From Flavobacteriaceae bacterium (GTDB taxonomy: Bacteria; Bacteroidota; Bacteroidia; Flavobacteriales; Flavobacteriaceae), in contig CANHNG010000079.1 in the NCBI GenBank assembly GCA_947461915.1, positions 1-7,462 of the forward strand: 7,462 nucleotides of DNA. Reading direction: 5' to 3'. Positions 1 through 6,791 of the stretch are shown one piece after another (positions within the stretch are counted from its first letter, which is position 1; each line of letters begins with the position of its first letter). The notes under the pieces were generated by a model. That model had not been told where the DNA came from and searched no databases. It saw only the letters and a list, made by a program, of their open reading frames with translations. Position numbers and translations under genes: made by a program.

Positions 1-1299
1 AGTATGTTGGGGTCTTTTATATATCCATCAGTTGATATGTCTTGGGTTTTTTCTGATTTGAAAATTTTTCAAAATAGCAAAATTCTAAGTTCTGGTAAAA
101 TTAGAACGGGTGTTGGTCAAGTGGGAGTAAAACCCAACCCGCACAAATTCCAAACAAATTACCAAACTCCTGTTTATGAGGATTACGATGACCCTCTAAG
201 TTTATTCCTTTTTGGAGGTGGATATAGTTATGACAGTGAATTGGGGAATAGAGATTTAAAACCTGAAATTAAAACAGAATATGAATTAGGGGCCGATTTG
301 AAATTTTTCAAAAACCGATTGGTTCTAGGAGGCACTTATTATTATAATACGATTGTCAATGTTTTGCTAGACATTCCAATAACCCCAAGTACAGGCGTTA
401 ATTCCATCTATGGAAATGGGGGTTCTTTAAAAAATAAAGGCCTAGAGTTTGATTTTGATTTGCAACTGTTTAAATCAAAAAAAGGACTTAATGCTTCAAT
501 TTATGGAAATTTCAATAACAATAAAAACGAAGTGACTGATGTTAAAGGGGCAACTTCCCTTGAATTGACCTCTGAGGCCATTAGTTCTAGAGCAGTAGTG
601 GGGCACCAGTTAGGAACGCTATGGGGAACCCGGGCATTACGAAAAGCTGACGGAACCTTTGATTTAGATAAAAATGGATTTCCTCAATTAGACATTGAAC
701 AAGGGGTAATAGGGGATCCAAATCCAGATTGGCGAGGTGGTTTTGGCTTTAAAGCGGATTATAAAGGGTTTTTTGCAAATATAATGTTTGAAACCTCTCA
801 AGGAGGCGATTTTGCGGAGCGCACCCGCTTTATTTTAGGTAACTTTGGTACTTCCGCAGAAGTCGGGAATGAAGTGACCCCATCAACAACAATTAAAGAT
901 AGGAATGGCGTAAGTTATCCTGCGGGTGTTCCCGTTCGTGGAAACATTAAAGATTTTGGTGGAGGGCCTGTTTTATTGAATGAAGCTTATTATACAACTA
1001 TCGGTGGTGGTTTTGGTGGTTCCGTTATTAATGAATTTGCAGTAAATCATAATGCTTCTTGGACGCGATTAAGCGAGTTAACTTTTGGGTACACCTTAAA
1101 TTCTAAAGAATTTAAAAAGAAAACAAAATTAGCCTCATTAACATTTACACTGACAGGAAGAAATTTAGCCATTTGGACTGACATTTTAGGAATTGACCCG
1201 CAAACCAATCAAACGGGTGTTGGTAATGGTTTTGGAATCGACTATTTTACAAATCCGGCATCAAAAACTTTCTTATACACCTTACAAATTAAATATTAA
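1..1299 (+). CDS. SusC-like TonB-dependent outer-membrane transporter, C-terminal part (5' truncated by window edge)
   Basis: This is the C-terminal 432 residues of a SusC/RagA-type TonB-linked transporter. Such proteins form an outer-membrane beta-barrel and import oligomers captured by a SusD lid. The frame is open from base 1 (AGT), so the ATG at base 4 is internal and not a start; the signal peptide, carboxypeptidase-like domain, TonB box and plug lie outside the window. Visible SusC hallmarks are a YPSVDMSW-type strand near the left edge, the segment NRDLKPEIKTEYELGADLKF, alternating strand and loop sequence, and the family-typical end with WTRLSELTFGYTL, LTGRNLAIWT and a final LQIKY whose terminal aromatic fits a barrel-assembly signal. 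Full-length members are usually about 1000 residues. A SusD gene starts 5 bases after the stop, the classic paired arrangement. The substrate cannot be told from this part; RagA-type members import peptides rather than glycans, which would suit the neighbouring amidohydrolases (inference). Confidence 0.95.
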   Translation, partial: SMLGSFIYPSVDMSWVFSDLKIFQNSKILSSGKIRTGVGQVGVKPNPHKFQTNYQTPVYEDYDDPLSLFLFGGGYSYDSELGNRDLKPEIKTEYELGADLKFFKNRLVLGGTYYYNTIVNVLLDIPITPSTGVNSIYGNGGSLKNKGLEFDFDLQLFKSKKGLNASIYGNFNNNKNEVTDVKGATSLELTSEAISSRAVVGHQLGTLWGTRALRKADGTFDLDKNGFPQLDIEQGVIGDPNPDWRGGFGFKADYKGFFANIMFETSQGGDFAERTRFILGNFGTSAEVGNEVTPSTTIKDRNGVSYPAGVPVRGNIKDFGGGPVLLNEAYYTTIGGGFGGSVINEFAVNHNASWTRLSELTFGYTLNSKEFKKKTKLASLTFTLTGRNLAIWTDILGIDPQTNQTGVGNGFGIDYFTNPASKTFLYTLQIKY

Positions 1300-1304
1300 G
1301 AATT

Positions 1305-2825
1305 ATGAAAACTAAATTAATTTCTGGAATAGTAATACTATTTTTAGTGCTTTCATGCGATAGTTCATTTGAAGACTTGAATTATAATTACAATAATGTA
1401 AACACGGATGAAGCTGCCCATCCTTCGCTATTGTTAAGAGGAACAATGTTGGCCGATATAGCTATAAATAATAGCCATCTGCAAAGAATTGCAGGGATGT
1501 GGACGGGTCAGTATAGAGGCGAAATTGCATTATATCTTGGACTATATAACTATGATATTTCATCATCAGAATCGGATAGTGCTTGGACTTATTTGTACAA
1601 TGGCATGCTAAAACAATTCAGTGAAATCAATAAATATTACGCCATAAATGGAATGGATGACCAAGGGCAATTAATTACCGGTATCTGCGAAGTGCTGGAG
1701 GCACACGCCGTGGGAACTGCTACCTCAATATGGGGAGACATTCCCTATTATGAGGCGGTAAACCCTGATATTAGCGATCCGGCATTTGACAAACAATCCG
1801 ATATTTATAAAGCTTTGCAAAAAAAATTAGATACGGCAATAGATCGGCTTACTAAATTAAAAAATAAATTATCTGTTCTTCAGGAAAAACTTCCACTTGC
1901 TCAGGACATATTTTTTGCAGGGGATATAGACAAATGGTTAAAAACCGCTAACACCTTAAAAGCCCGCTATTATTTACAAACTAGAGAATATGCAGAAGCA
2001 CGTTCCGCTGCTTTAAAAGGAATTTCGGTTAATGCAGAAAGCATGAAATTTACGCCGCCAATAAAAGTGGGAACAACAGCATCTGCGGATACAGGAACAG
2101 AAAATTTATTGCATCGCTTTATGGTAGGAACTAGAATTGGTTTTTTATCAGTAACTAATACTTTTTGTAGAAAGTTATTAGATACCCAAGCTAATTTTCC
2201 TACTATTTCTAGAAGAAATGCCAAAACAAATGAGTCGGCAAGAAGAAATCACCTTAATGCTGGTGTAATATCAGGAACTTCAACTAAGACAATTATCAAT
2301 GGAGAAACTAAACCCATGGATTTAGTGACCTATCAAGAAAATTTATTGATATTAGCGGAAGCAGGAGCCAGAACGGTTTCGTTTGATGAAGGTTTACTTC
2401 AGCTAAACAAAGTTCGTGTTTTCTTAGCATCTACGGATTCATTCGATAAAAGAACCACTACAAGCCTTACTGAGACAGAGGAAGTTTTGCCTATTGAAAA
2501 CACAAAACTATATACCGCTTATGTTGCGGCTGATTTTGCTGGCGCTGGAATGGAAAATCTAGATAGTAAACTTTCTCCGGTGAGAGCCCTTTTAAGAGAA
2601 ATCATTGAAGAGCGGTATGTAACTGGATTTGGCACCTTCATGCCTTGGAACGATGCAAGAAGACTGCGAAAATCCGAGCCGGATATTGCCGTTCCTATTC
2701 CTTTGAACAATGCAACAGCCACTCAACATCCAGAGCGATTTATTATTTCGCAAGATGAAATTAACTCCAATTCAAATGCGCCAAAAGGACTAACCATTTA
2801 TTCTCCAACAGAATTAAATGAATAA
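1305..2825 (+). CDS. SusD/RagB-like surface lipoprotein, substrate-binding partner of SusC
   Basis: This 506-residue protein fits the SusD/RagB family, probably the SusD-like_2 type. Its members sit on the cell surface as a lid over the SusC barrel and bind incoming substrate. The N-terminus is a lipoprotein signal peptide: basic MKTK, a hydrophobic stretch, then LVLSC with lipidated Cys18. The residues after it (DSSFED) are acidic and resemble flavobacterial lipoprotein surface-export signals. Family-like segments are the helical repeats around residues 60-185, with GMWTGQYRG, a GIWGDIPY-like stretch (TSIWGDIPYYEAV) and a Q-S-D-I-Y-KALQ helix. Near the C-terminus come the IIEERYVTGFGTFMPWNDARR block and a PIPLNN-like motif. 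The ATG lies 5 bases after the SusC stop, so the two are almost certainly co-transcribed and co-translated. The length is normal for the family. The family assignment is firm, but the bound ligand is unknown. Confidence 0.95.
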   Translation: MKTKLISGIVILFLVLSCDSSFEDLNYNYNNVNTDEAAHPSLLLRGTMLADIAINNSHLQRIAGMWTGQYRGEIALYLGLYNYDISSSESDSAWTYLYNGMLKQFSEINKYYAINGMDDQGQLITGICEVLEAHAVGTATSIWGDIPYYEAVNPDISDPAFDKQSDIYKALQKKLDTAIDRLTKLKNKLSVLQEKLPLAQDIFFAGDIDKWLKTANTLKARYYLQTREYAEARSAALKGISVNAESMKFTPPIKVGTTASADTGTENLLHRFMVGTRIGFLSVTNTFCRKLLDTQANFPTISRRNAKTNESARRNHLNAGVISGTSTKTIINGETKPMDLVTYQENLLILAEAGARTVSFDEGLLQLNKVRVFLASTDSFDKRTTTSLTETEEVLPIENTKLYTAYVAADFAGAGMENLDSKLSPVRALLREIIEERYVTGFGTFMPWNDARRLRKSEPDIAVPIPLNNATATQHPERFIISQDEINSNSNAPKGLTIYSPTELNE

Positions 2826-2846
2826 AAATTAATTTCATAAGGATAT

Positions 2847-2878
2847 AAAGGTTGTTTAAGAAATCTTGACACCTTTTT
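2847..2878 (+). terminator. Possible weak stem-loop after susD-like gene
   Basis: AAAGGT at 2847-2852 pairs with ACCTTT at 2871-2876. Further in, AAGA at 2858-2861 can pair with TCTT at 2864-2867 around a very short loop, separated by an unpaired bulge. A run of five T ends at 2878. It could attenuate transcription between the SusCD pair and the deacylase. It is imperfect, the T run overlaps the stem, and it also overlaps a TTG that could belong to a promoter, so it is only a candidate. Confidence 0.25.
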
Positions 2879-2902
2879 ATTTAAATTGAAAAATAAATAA
2901 TT

Positions 2903-4459
2903 ATGAAAAACCATACGTTATTTCTTGTGATACTTTTATTCGTATTGTTTTCGTGCACTTCAAAGAGAAAGGTCGTAGCAGATTTAACCATTACAAACGG
3001 AATGGTATATACTGGTTGTGATACGGTTTCTGAAAAAGTGACGATAGCCATAAAAGGGGATAGAATTATTTTTATAGGAAATGAAAAGTTGGTTAGATTA
3101 AAAACGGATAAAATAATTGATGCCAATGGTCTGCTTGTTTGTCCCGGATTTATAGATCCACATACGCACGCTGACAAGGACTTGGTTAATGCCAAAACCT
3201 CTCACAACTTGCCTTTTTTAATGCAGGGAATTACTACTGTTGTAGTGGGAAATGACGGAGAAAGTTATTTTCCTACTCAAAAATATAAAGCAATTTTTGA
3301 AAACAATGGTTTGGGAACAAACGTGGTTTTACTTGCAGGACACGGAACATTGAGGCAAGAAGTAATCGGGGACAGCAAAATAAAAGCAACTCCAGAGCAA
3401 ATAAAAACAATGAAGAATTTGCTTCAAAAAGAGTTAAACGCAGGGGTTTTTGGTTTATCGACAGGCTTATTTTATTCGCCAGGAAGTTATGCAGACACAC
3501 AAGAAGTAATAGACTTAGCAAAGGTTGTTGCCAAAAAAAGGGGTATTTATGACACTCATTTACGAGACGAAAGTTCCTATTCCATTGGCTTAATTCCTTC
3601 AATTCAAGAGGCGATAGAAATTGGTAGAAAAGCAAAATTACCCATTCATATATCACATATAAAATGTTTAGGGATTGACGTCTGGAATGAGAGTACGGCC
3701 ATTATAGAACTGATAGAAAAAAGTCGAGCAGAAGGAATAGACGTTACCGCGAATCAATATCCTTATGACGCCTCTGCCACCGGGCTTAAAGCAGCAGTTG
3801 TTCCTAGATGGGCCGAAAGTGGCGGAAATGATTCGCTATTTTTAAAGTATAAAAACCCAGTACTAAAGTTTAAAATACTTGGTGAAACTAAAGAAAACAT
3901 TACACGCAGAGGAGGTCCAGACAAGTTACTTATTGTAAAAGCACAAGAAGAGTCCTTTAATGGTAAAAATGTAGCAGAAATTGCTTCGATATTAAATGTA
4001 TCTGCTGAAGAAGCCGTTTTTAAAATATTAGAAAAGGGATTTGCAAGAGTCGCATCATTTAATATGAATGAAAAGGATATTCAAAATTTCATGAAGCAAT
4101 CTTGGGTAGTAACCGGCTCTGATGGCAATGAAGGTCATCCAAGAAAATACGGCTCGTTTCCTAAGAAATATAATAAATATGTTACGAATGACCATATAAT
4201 TTCGGTTGCAAAGTTTATTAATGGGAGTACCTCTGAAACAGCAGCGATATTTAAAATACCAAAGCGAGGGAAAATAAAAGAGGGTTATTTTGCAGATATT
4301 ATCATTTTTGACCCCAATACTTTCAAAGACAAAGCAGATTATATTGATGCGTTTCAATATGCCGAAGGATTAAAATACAGCATCATTAATGGAGTAACCG
4401 TTGTTGATAATGGCATTTACAATTCATTCCGACCGGGGAAAGTTTTAAAAAAACAGTAG
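2903..4459 (+). CDS. N-acyl-D-amino-acid deacylase family lipoprotein (amidohydrolase superfamily)
   Basis: This 518-residue enzyme belongs to the D-aminoacylase branch of the metal-dependent amidohydrolases, which hydrolyse N-acyl-D-amino acids to a carboxylate plus the free D-amino acid. Residues 1-18 form a lipoprotein signal ending LFVLFSC (Cys18). The following TSKRK lacks an acidic surface-export signal, so a periplasm-facing location is inferred. Metal-site motifs appear in order: PGFIDPHTH (His87, His89), THLRDES (His219), HISH (His249, His252) and TGSDG (Asp407), followed by the family signature HPRKYGSFPK. QYPYDASATGL at 285-295 matches the family, and the last 60 residues form the usual small beta domain (GYFADIIIFD). 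The Cys ligand usual in GNCG is Asp118 here (GNDG). It starts 77 bases after the SusD-like gene; the ATG was chosen because it gives the signal peptide. D-glutamate derivatives are attractive substrates given the neighbours, but specificity is inference. Confidence 0.92.
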   Translation: MKNHTLFLVILLFVLFSCTSKRKVVADLTITNGMVYTGCDTVSEKVTIAIKGDRIIFIGNEKLVRLKTDKIIDANGLLVCPGFIDPHTHADKDLVNAKTSHNLPFLMQGITTVVVGNDGESYFPTQKYKAIFENNGLGTNVVLLAGHGTLRQEVIGDSKIKATPEQIKTMKNLLQKELNAGVFGLSTGLFYSPGSYADTQEVIDLAKVVAKKRGIYDTHLRDESSYSIGLIPSIQEAIEIGRKAKLPIHISHIKCLGIDVWNESTAIIELIEKSRAEGIDVTANQYPYDASATGLKAAVVPRWAESGGNDSLFLKYKNPVLKFKILGETKENITRRGGPDKLLIVKAQEESFNGKNVAEIASILNVSAEEAVFKILEKGFARVASFNMNEKDIQNFMKQSWVVTGSDGNEGHPRKYGSFPKKYNKYVTNDHIISVAKFINGSTSETAAIFKIPKRGKIKEGYFADIIIFDPNTFKDKADYIDAFQYAEGLKYSIINGVTVVDNGIYNSFRPGKVLKKQ

Positions 4460-4462
4460 TTA

Positions 4463-4495
4463 TTGATTTAAAAAACGAAGTCAAATCTAGCTTTA
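4463..4495 (+). promoter_or_regulatory. Candidate Bacteroidota-type promoter upstream of the tandem hydrolase genes
   Basis: TTG at 4463-4465 is followed after 22 bases by TAGCTTTA at 4488-4495. This approximates the flavobacterial consensus TTG, about 17-23 bases, TANNTTTG, and deviates only at the last base. It lies in the 108-base gap after the deacylase stop, the widest gap in the window, and would leave an mRNA leader of roughly 65 bases before the ATG at 4568. In such AT-rich DNA a chance match is quite possible. Confidence 0.3.
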
Positions 4496-4567
4496 TAAAA
4501 CATGCTCAATTTAAAAATAATTAGTTAAACAAAACCTTATAATTCAAACCTTAAATCTATCTTAACA

Positions 4568-5476
4568 ATGAAAAAAATTCTATTATTATCGTTATATTTA
4601 TTGGCCTTACAAAGTAATTGTTTTTCTCAAACAAAGGTATACGGCACTAATTCATACGTTGAATATCGAGTGGGAACCCTACCTATTGTAATAACGGTTC
4701 CACACGGGGGCTTTTTAACTCCGTCATTAATCCCTGATAGAACGTGTAATGATCCTGTAACAGTTACAGATGCCTACACTATTGAAACTGCCGAAAAAAT
4801 TTCTGCGGCACTTTTTTCAGCTACGGGTTTTTATCCTCATATTATTATATGTAATTTAAATCGCTCTAAATTAGATTGCAATAGAACTTTAGCTGAGGGC
4901 GCTTGTGGTAATTCCCGAGCAGAAACAGCTTGGAACGAATACCATAATTTTATCACAACGGCACAAAATGCAGCTAATTTGAAGTATAATAATAAAATCC
5001 TTTTAGTAGATTTACATGGTCACGGTCATGATATTCAACGAATAGAATTGGGCTACTTATTGAGTAGTGCTCAACTTAAATACACTGATGCAACTCTAAA
5101 TACTACGGCATATATCAATCAAAGTTCAATCAAGAATTTAGCTTTGAACAATATTTATAATTACACTCATACAGAATTGTTGCGTGGGCCTAAATCTATA
5201 GGCACATTACTTACAACTGCTGGATTCCCAGCAGTACCTAGTCAGCAAGATCCCTACCCTTTAGCGACAGAACCTTATTTCAGCGGAGGGTACACCACTG
5301 AAAATCATACTTGTTATAATGCAAACAGTACAACAAATGGGTTCCAAATGGAATTGAATTATGATGTAAGAAGCAGCAATACGAACAGAACCAATTTCGC
5401 TGAAAAATTTAAAGATGTACTATTAGAATATATTAAAACTCATATCGGTTTAGTTTTCGGTAGTTGTAAACCTTAG
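4568..5476 (+). CDS. Secreted N-formylglutamate amidohydrolase-like (FGase family) protein, copy 1, no sorting domain
   Basis: This 302-residue exported hydrolase fits the N-formylglutamate amidohydrolase family, a zinc-dependent group related to M14-type carboxypeptidases and to poly-gamma-glutamate hydrolases. Residues 1-20 are a type I signal peptide (MKKILLLSLY core, cleavage probably at CFS|QT). Family motifs appear in order: VPHGG with His46, NRSKLDCNR at 98-106 (compare the family's NR..DLNR), LLVDLHGHGH at 145-154 with His150 as likely second zinc ligand, and GFQMELN at 258-264 with Glu262 as likely general base. Six cysteines after the signal peptide (60, 95, 104, 113, 249, 300), all conserved in the next gene, suggest disulfides in an extracytoplasmic protein. 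It ends two residues after Cys300, exactly where the paralogue continues into a T9SS domain, so it is probably periplasmic or exported otherwise. Classic cytoplasmic HutG acts in histidine breakdown; a glutamyl or N-acyl-glutamyl substrate is inferred. Confidence 0.85.
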   Translation: MKKILLLSLYLLALQSNCFSQTKVYGTNSYVEYRVGTLPIVITVPHGGFLTPSLIPDRTCNDPVTVTDAYTIETAEKISAALFSATGFYPHIIICNLNRSKLDCNRTLAEGACGNSRAETAWNEYHNFITTAQNAANLKYNNKILLVDLHGHGHDIQRIELGYLLSSAQLKYTDATLNTTAYINQSSIKNLALNNIYNYTHTELLRGPKSIGTLLTTAGFPAVPSQQDPYPLATEPYFSGGYTTENHTCYNANSTTNGFQMELNYDVRSSNTNRTNFAEKFKDVLLEYIKTHIGLVFGSCKP

Positions 5477-5504
5477 TCAATAAAAATTCTTATAAATTAT
5501 TCGC

Positions 5505-5526
5505 TAAATTTATTATTATAAATTTA
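5505..5526 (+). promoter_or_regulatory. AT-only perfect hairpin between the tandem hydrolase genes
   Basis: TAAATTTAT at 5505-5513 and ATAAATTTA at 5518-5526 form a perfect 9-base stem with a TATT loop, in the 71-base gap between the paralogues. It contains no G or C and lacks a T tract, so it is not a convincing terminator. It could be a weak mRNA processing or stabilising structure, or an accident of AT-rich sequence. TAAATTTA also resembles a TANNTTTG box, but no TTG lies at a suitable distance upstream. Confidence 0.25.
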
Positions 5527-5547
5527 AACTCTATCTCTATATTAGAA

Positions 5548-6720
5548 ATGAAAAGAATACTTTTAATACTATTATATTTATTTATTTCGCAAACAAATTG
5601 TTTTTCGCAAACAATAGTCTCTGGAACTAATTCTTACGTTGAGTATCAAGTGGGAACCCTACCTATTGTTATATCGGTTCCACACGGAGGCTATAGATTT
5701 CCAACTTCAATTCCCGATAGAACGTGTAATGCCCCTGTAACAGTTACGGATGCCAATACTATTGATACTGCTGAAAAAATTTCTGCTGCACTTTTTGCAG
5801 CTACGGGCTGTTATCCTCATATTATTATTTGCAATTTAGGTCGCTCTAAATTAGATTGCAATAGGACTTTAGCTGAGGGTGCTTGTGGTGATCTTAAAGC
5901 AGAAAAAGCTTGGAATGAGTACCATAATTTTGTCACAACGGCTCTAAACACAGCTAATTCGCAGTATGATAATAAAACCCTTTTAGTAGATTTACATGGT
6001 CACGGTCATGATATTCAACGAATAGAATTGGGCTACTTATTGAGTAGTACTCAACTTAAATACGATGATACGAAACTAAATTCTTCGACATATATAAATC
6101 AAAGTTCTATAAAAAATTTAGCTTTGAACAATAGTAATAATTACACCCACGACGAATTGTTACGAGGACCCAAATCTATGGGAACATTACTAACAATTGC
6201 TGGATTCCCGGCGGTTCCTAGTCAGCAAGACCCCTACCCATTATCGGGAGAAAGTTATTTTAGTGGAGGGTATACCACTGAAACCCATACTTGTTTTGAT
6301 CCAGCTATTTTGAATAATGGATTTCAAATGGAATTGAATTCTAATGTAAGAAGTACTACTACTAACAGAACTAATTTCGCTGAAAAATTTACAAAGGTAG
6401 TAATAGAATTCCTTACTACCCATACCAATGTAGTTATGGGCGGTTGTGCCACTTTAGGAATTGAAAGTCATACTGATTCAGAACTTATAATTTATCCCAA
6501 TCCCTTAAAATCGGGCAGTCAACTTTTTTTACAGGGATTAAAGGGGAATAACTTAAACTACCGAATTATTAATAATCTCGGACAAGAAATAGCTAGAGGG
6601 AATGTAAGCAATGATAATGAAATAGAGATAAAAAATAACCTAGCCAAAGGAGTATATTTCGTTTCTATATCCAGTTTGGATGGTTTGGAAACAAAAAAAA
6701 TAAAATTGCTGATTAATTAG
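5548..6720 (+). CDS. T9SS-secreted N-formylglutamate amidohydrolase-like (FGase family) protein, copy 2, with C-terminal sorting domain
   Basis: This 390-residue paralogue of the preceding gene has a signal peptide (residues 1-20, cleavage near CFS|QT) and the same catalytic layout: VPHGG with His46, GRSKLDCNR at 98-106, LLVDLHGHGH at 145-154 with His150, and GFQMELN with Glu262. It differs by Gly98 where copy 1 has Asn, by an extra Cys88, and by its tail. After Cys300 and a short linker (ATLGIESHTDSE), residues 313-390 form a type A T9SS sorting domain: IIYPNP at 314-319, a central YRIINNLGQEI strand pair, LAKGVYFVSI from 365, and a basic KKIKLL terminus. The family's biology says such domains direct passage through the outer membrane and release from, or attachment to, the cell surface. 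This copy is therefore the likely extracellular enzyme acting on polymer or peptide before SusCD uptake (inference). A poly-gamma-glutamate hydrolase role is an alternative reading of the same fold. Confidence 0.9.
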   Translation: MKRILLILLYLFISQTNCFSQTIVSGTNSYVEYQVGTLPIVISVPHGGYRFPTSIPDRTCNAPVTVTDANTIDTAEKISAALFAATGCYPHIIICNLGRSKLDCNRTLAEGACGDLKAEKAWNEYHNFVTTALNTANSQYDNKTLLVDLHGHGHDIQRIELGYLLSSTQLKYDDTKLNSSTYINQSSIKNLALNNSNNYTHDELLRGPKSMGTLLTIAGFPAVPSQQDPYPLSGESYFSGGYTTETHTCFDPAILNNGFQMELNSNVRSTTTNRTNFAEKFTKVVIEFLTTHTNVVMGGCATLGIESHTDSELIIYPNPLKSGSQLFLQGLKGNNLNYRIINNLGQEIARGNVSNDNEIEIKNNLAKGVYFVSISSLDGLETKKIKLLIN

Positions 6721-6723
6721 TCC

Positions 6724-6757
6724 TTACCCAATCCAAAAGAGGTAATTATTATTTTTT
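6724..6757 (+). terminator. Possible weak terminator after copy 2
   Basis: TTACC at 6724-6728 pairs with GGTAA at 6741-6745 around a 12-base loop. A T-rich stretch ending in TTTTTT at 6752-6757 follows. The stem is only five pairs, so any termination would be partial. The next gene starts 35 bases further on and may still be read through from upstream. Confidence 0.2.
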
Positions 6758-6791
6758 GTAAAATATTTTTTTAATTATTAAGAACAACAAA

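Larger units (their letters stand above)
4568..6447 (+). repeat. Tandem gene duplication, 980-base period (copies 4568-5467 and 5548-6447)
   Basis: The two FGase-like genes align without a single gap from their start codons to codon 300, at a constant 980-base offset. By hand count about 228 of 300 residues are identical. The DNA similarity is uneven: one 70-base block, 4999-5068 against 5979-6048, is exactly identical and encodes the LLVDLHGHGH catalytic region. After one mismatch another 14 bases match. The leaders just before both ATGs share only loose similarity. Confidence 0.93.

Noticed and set aside
4..6. ATG at base 4 as the start of the first gene
   Set aside because: The frame is open from base 1 and the sequence there is already mid-barrel SusC, so the true start lies outside the window.
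1970..2224. Minus-strand open frame inside the SusD-like gene
   Set aside because: It lies wholly within a well supported gene on the other strand and has no recognisable motif; the same holds for minus-strand frames at 2519-2722 and 2881-3195.
3273..3656. Minus-strand open frame of 127 residues inside the deacylase gene
   Set aside because: Its composition is what antisense reading of AT-rich coding DNA gives, there is no domain, and the plus-strand gene is conserved across it. The frame at 4055-4357 is rejected on the same grounds.
5477..5547. Remnant of a T9SS sorting domain after copy 1
   Set aside because: The gap is only 71 bases and no frame shows YPNP or KGVY-like residues; a full domain needs about 240 bases.
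6750..6758. TATTTTTTG as a -7 promoter box for the racemase gene
   Set aside because: It is one base longer than TANNTTTG, and the nearest upstream TTG (6705-6707) is over 40 bases away, so it is not a credible promoter.
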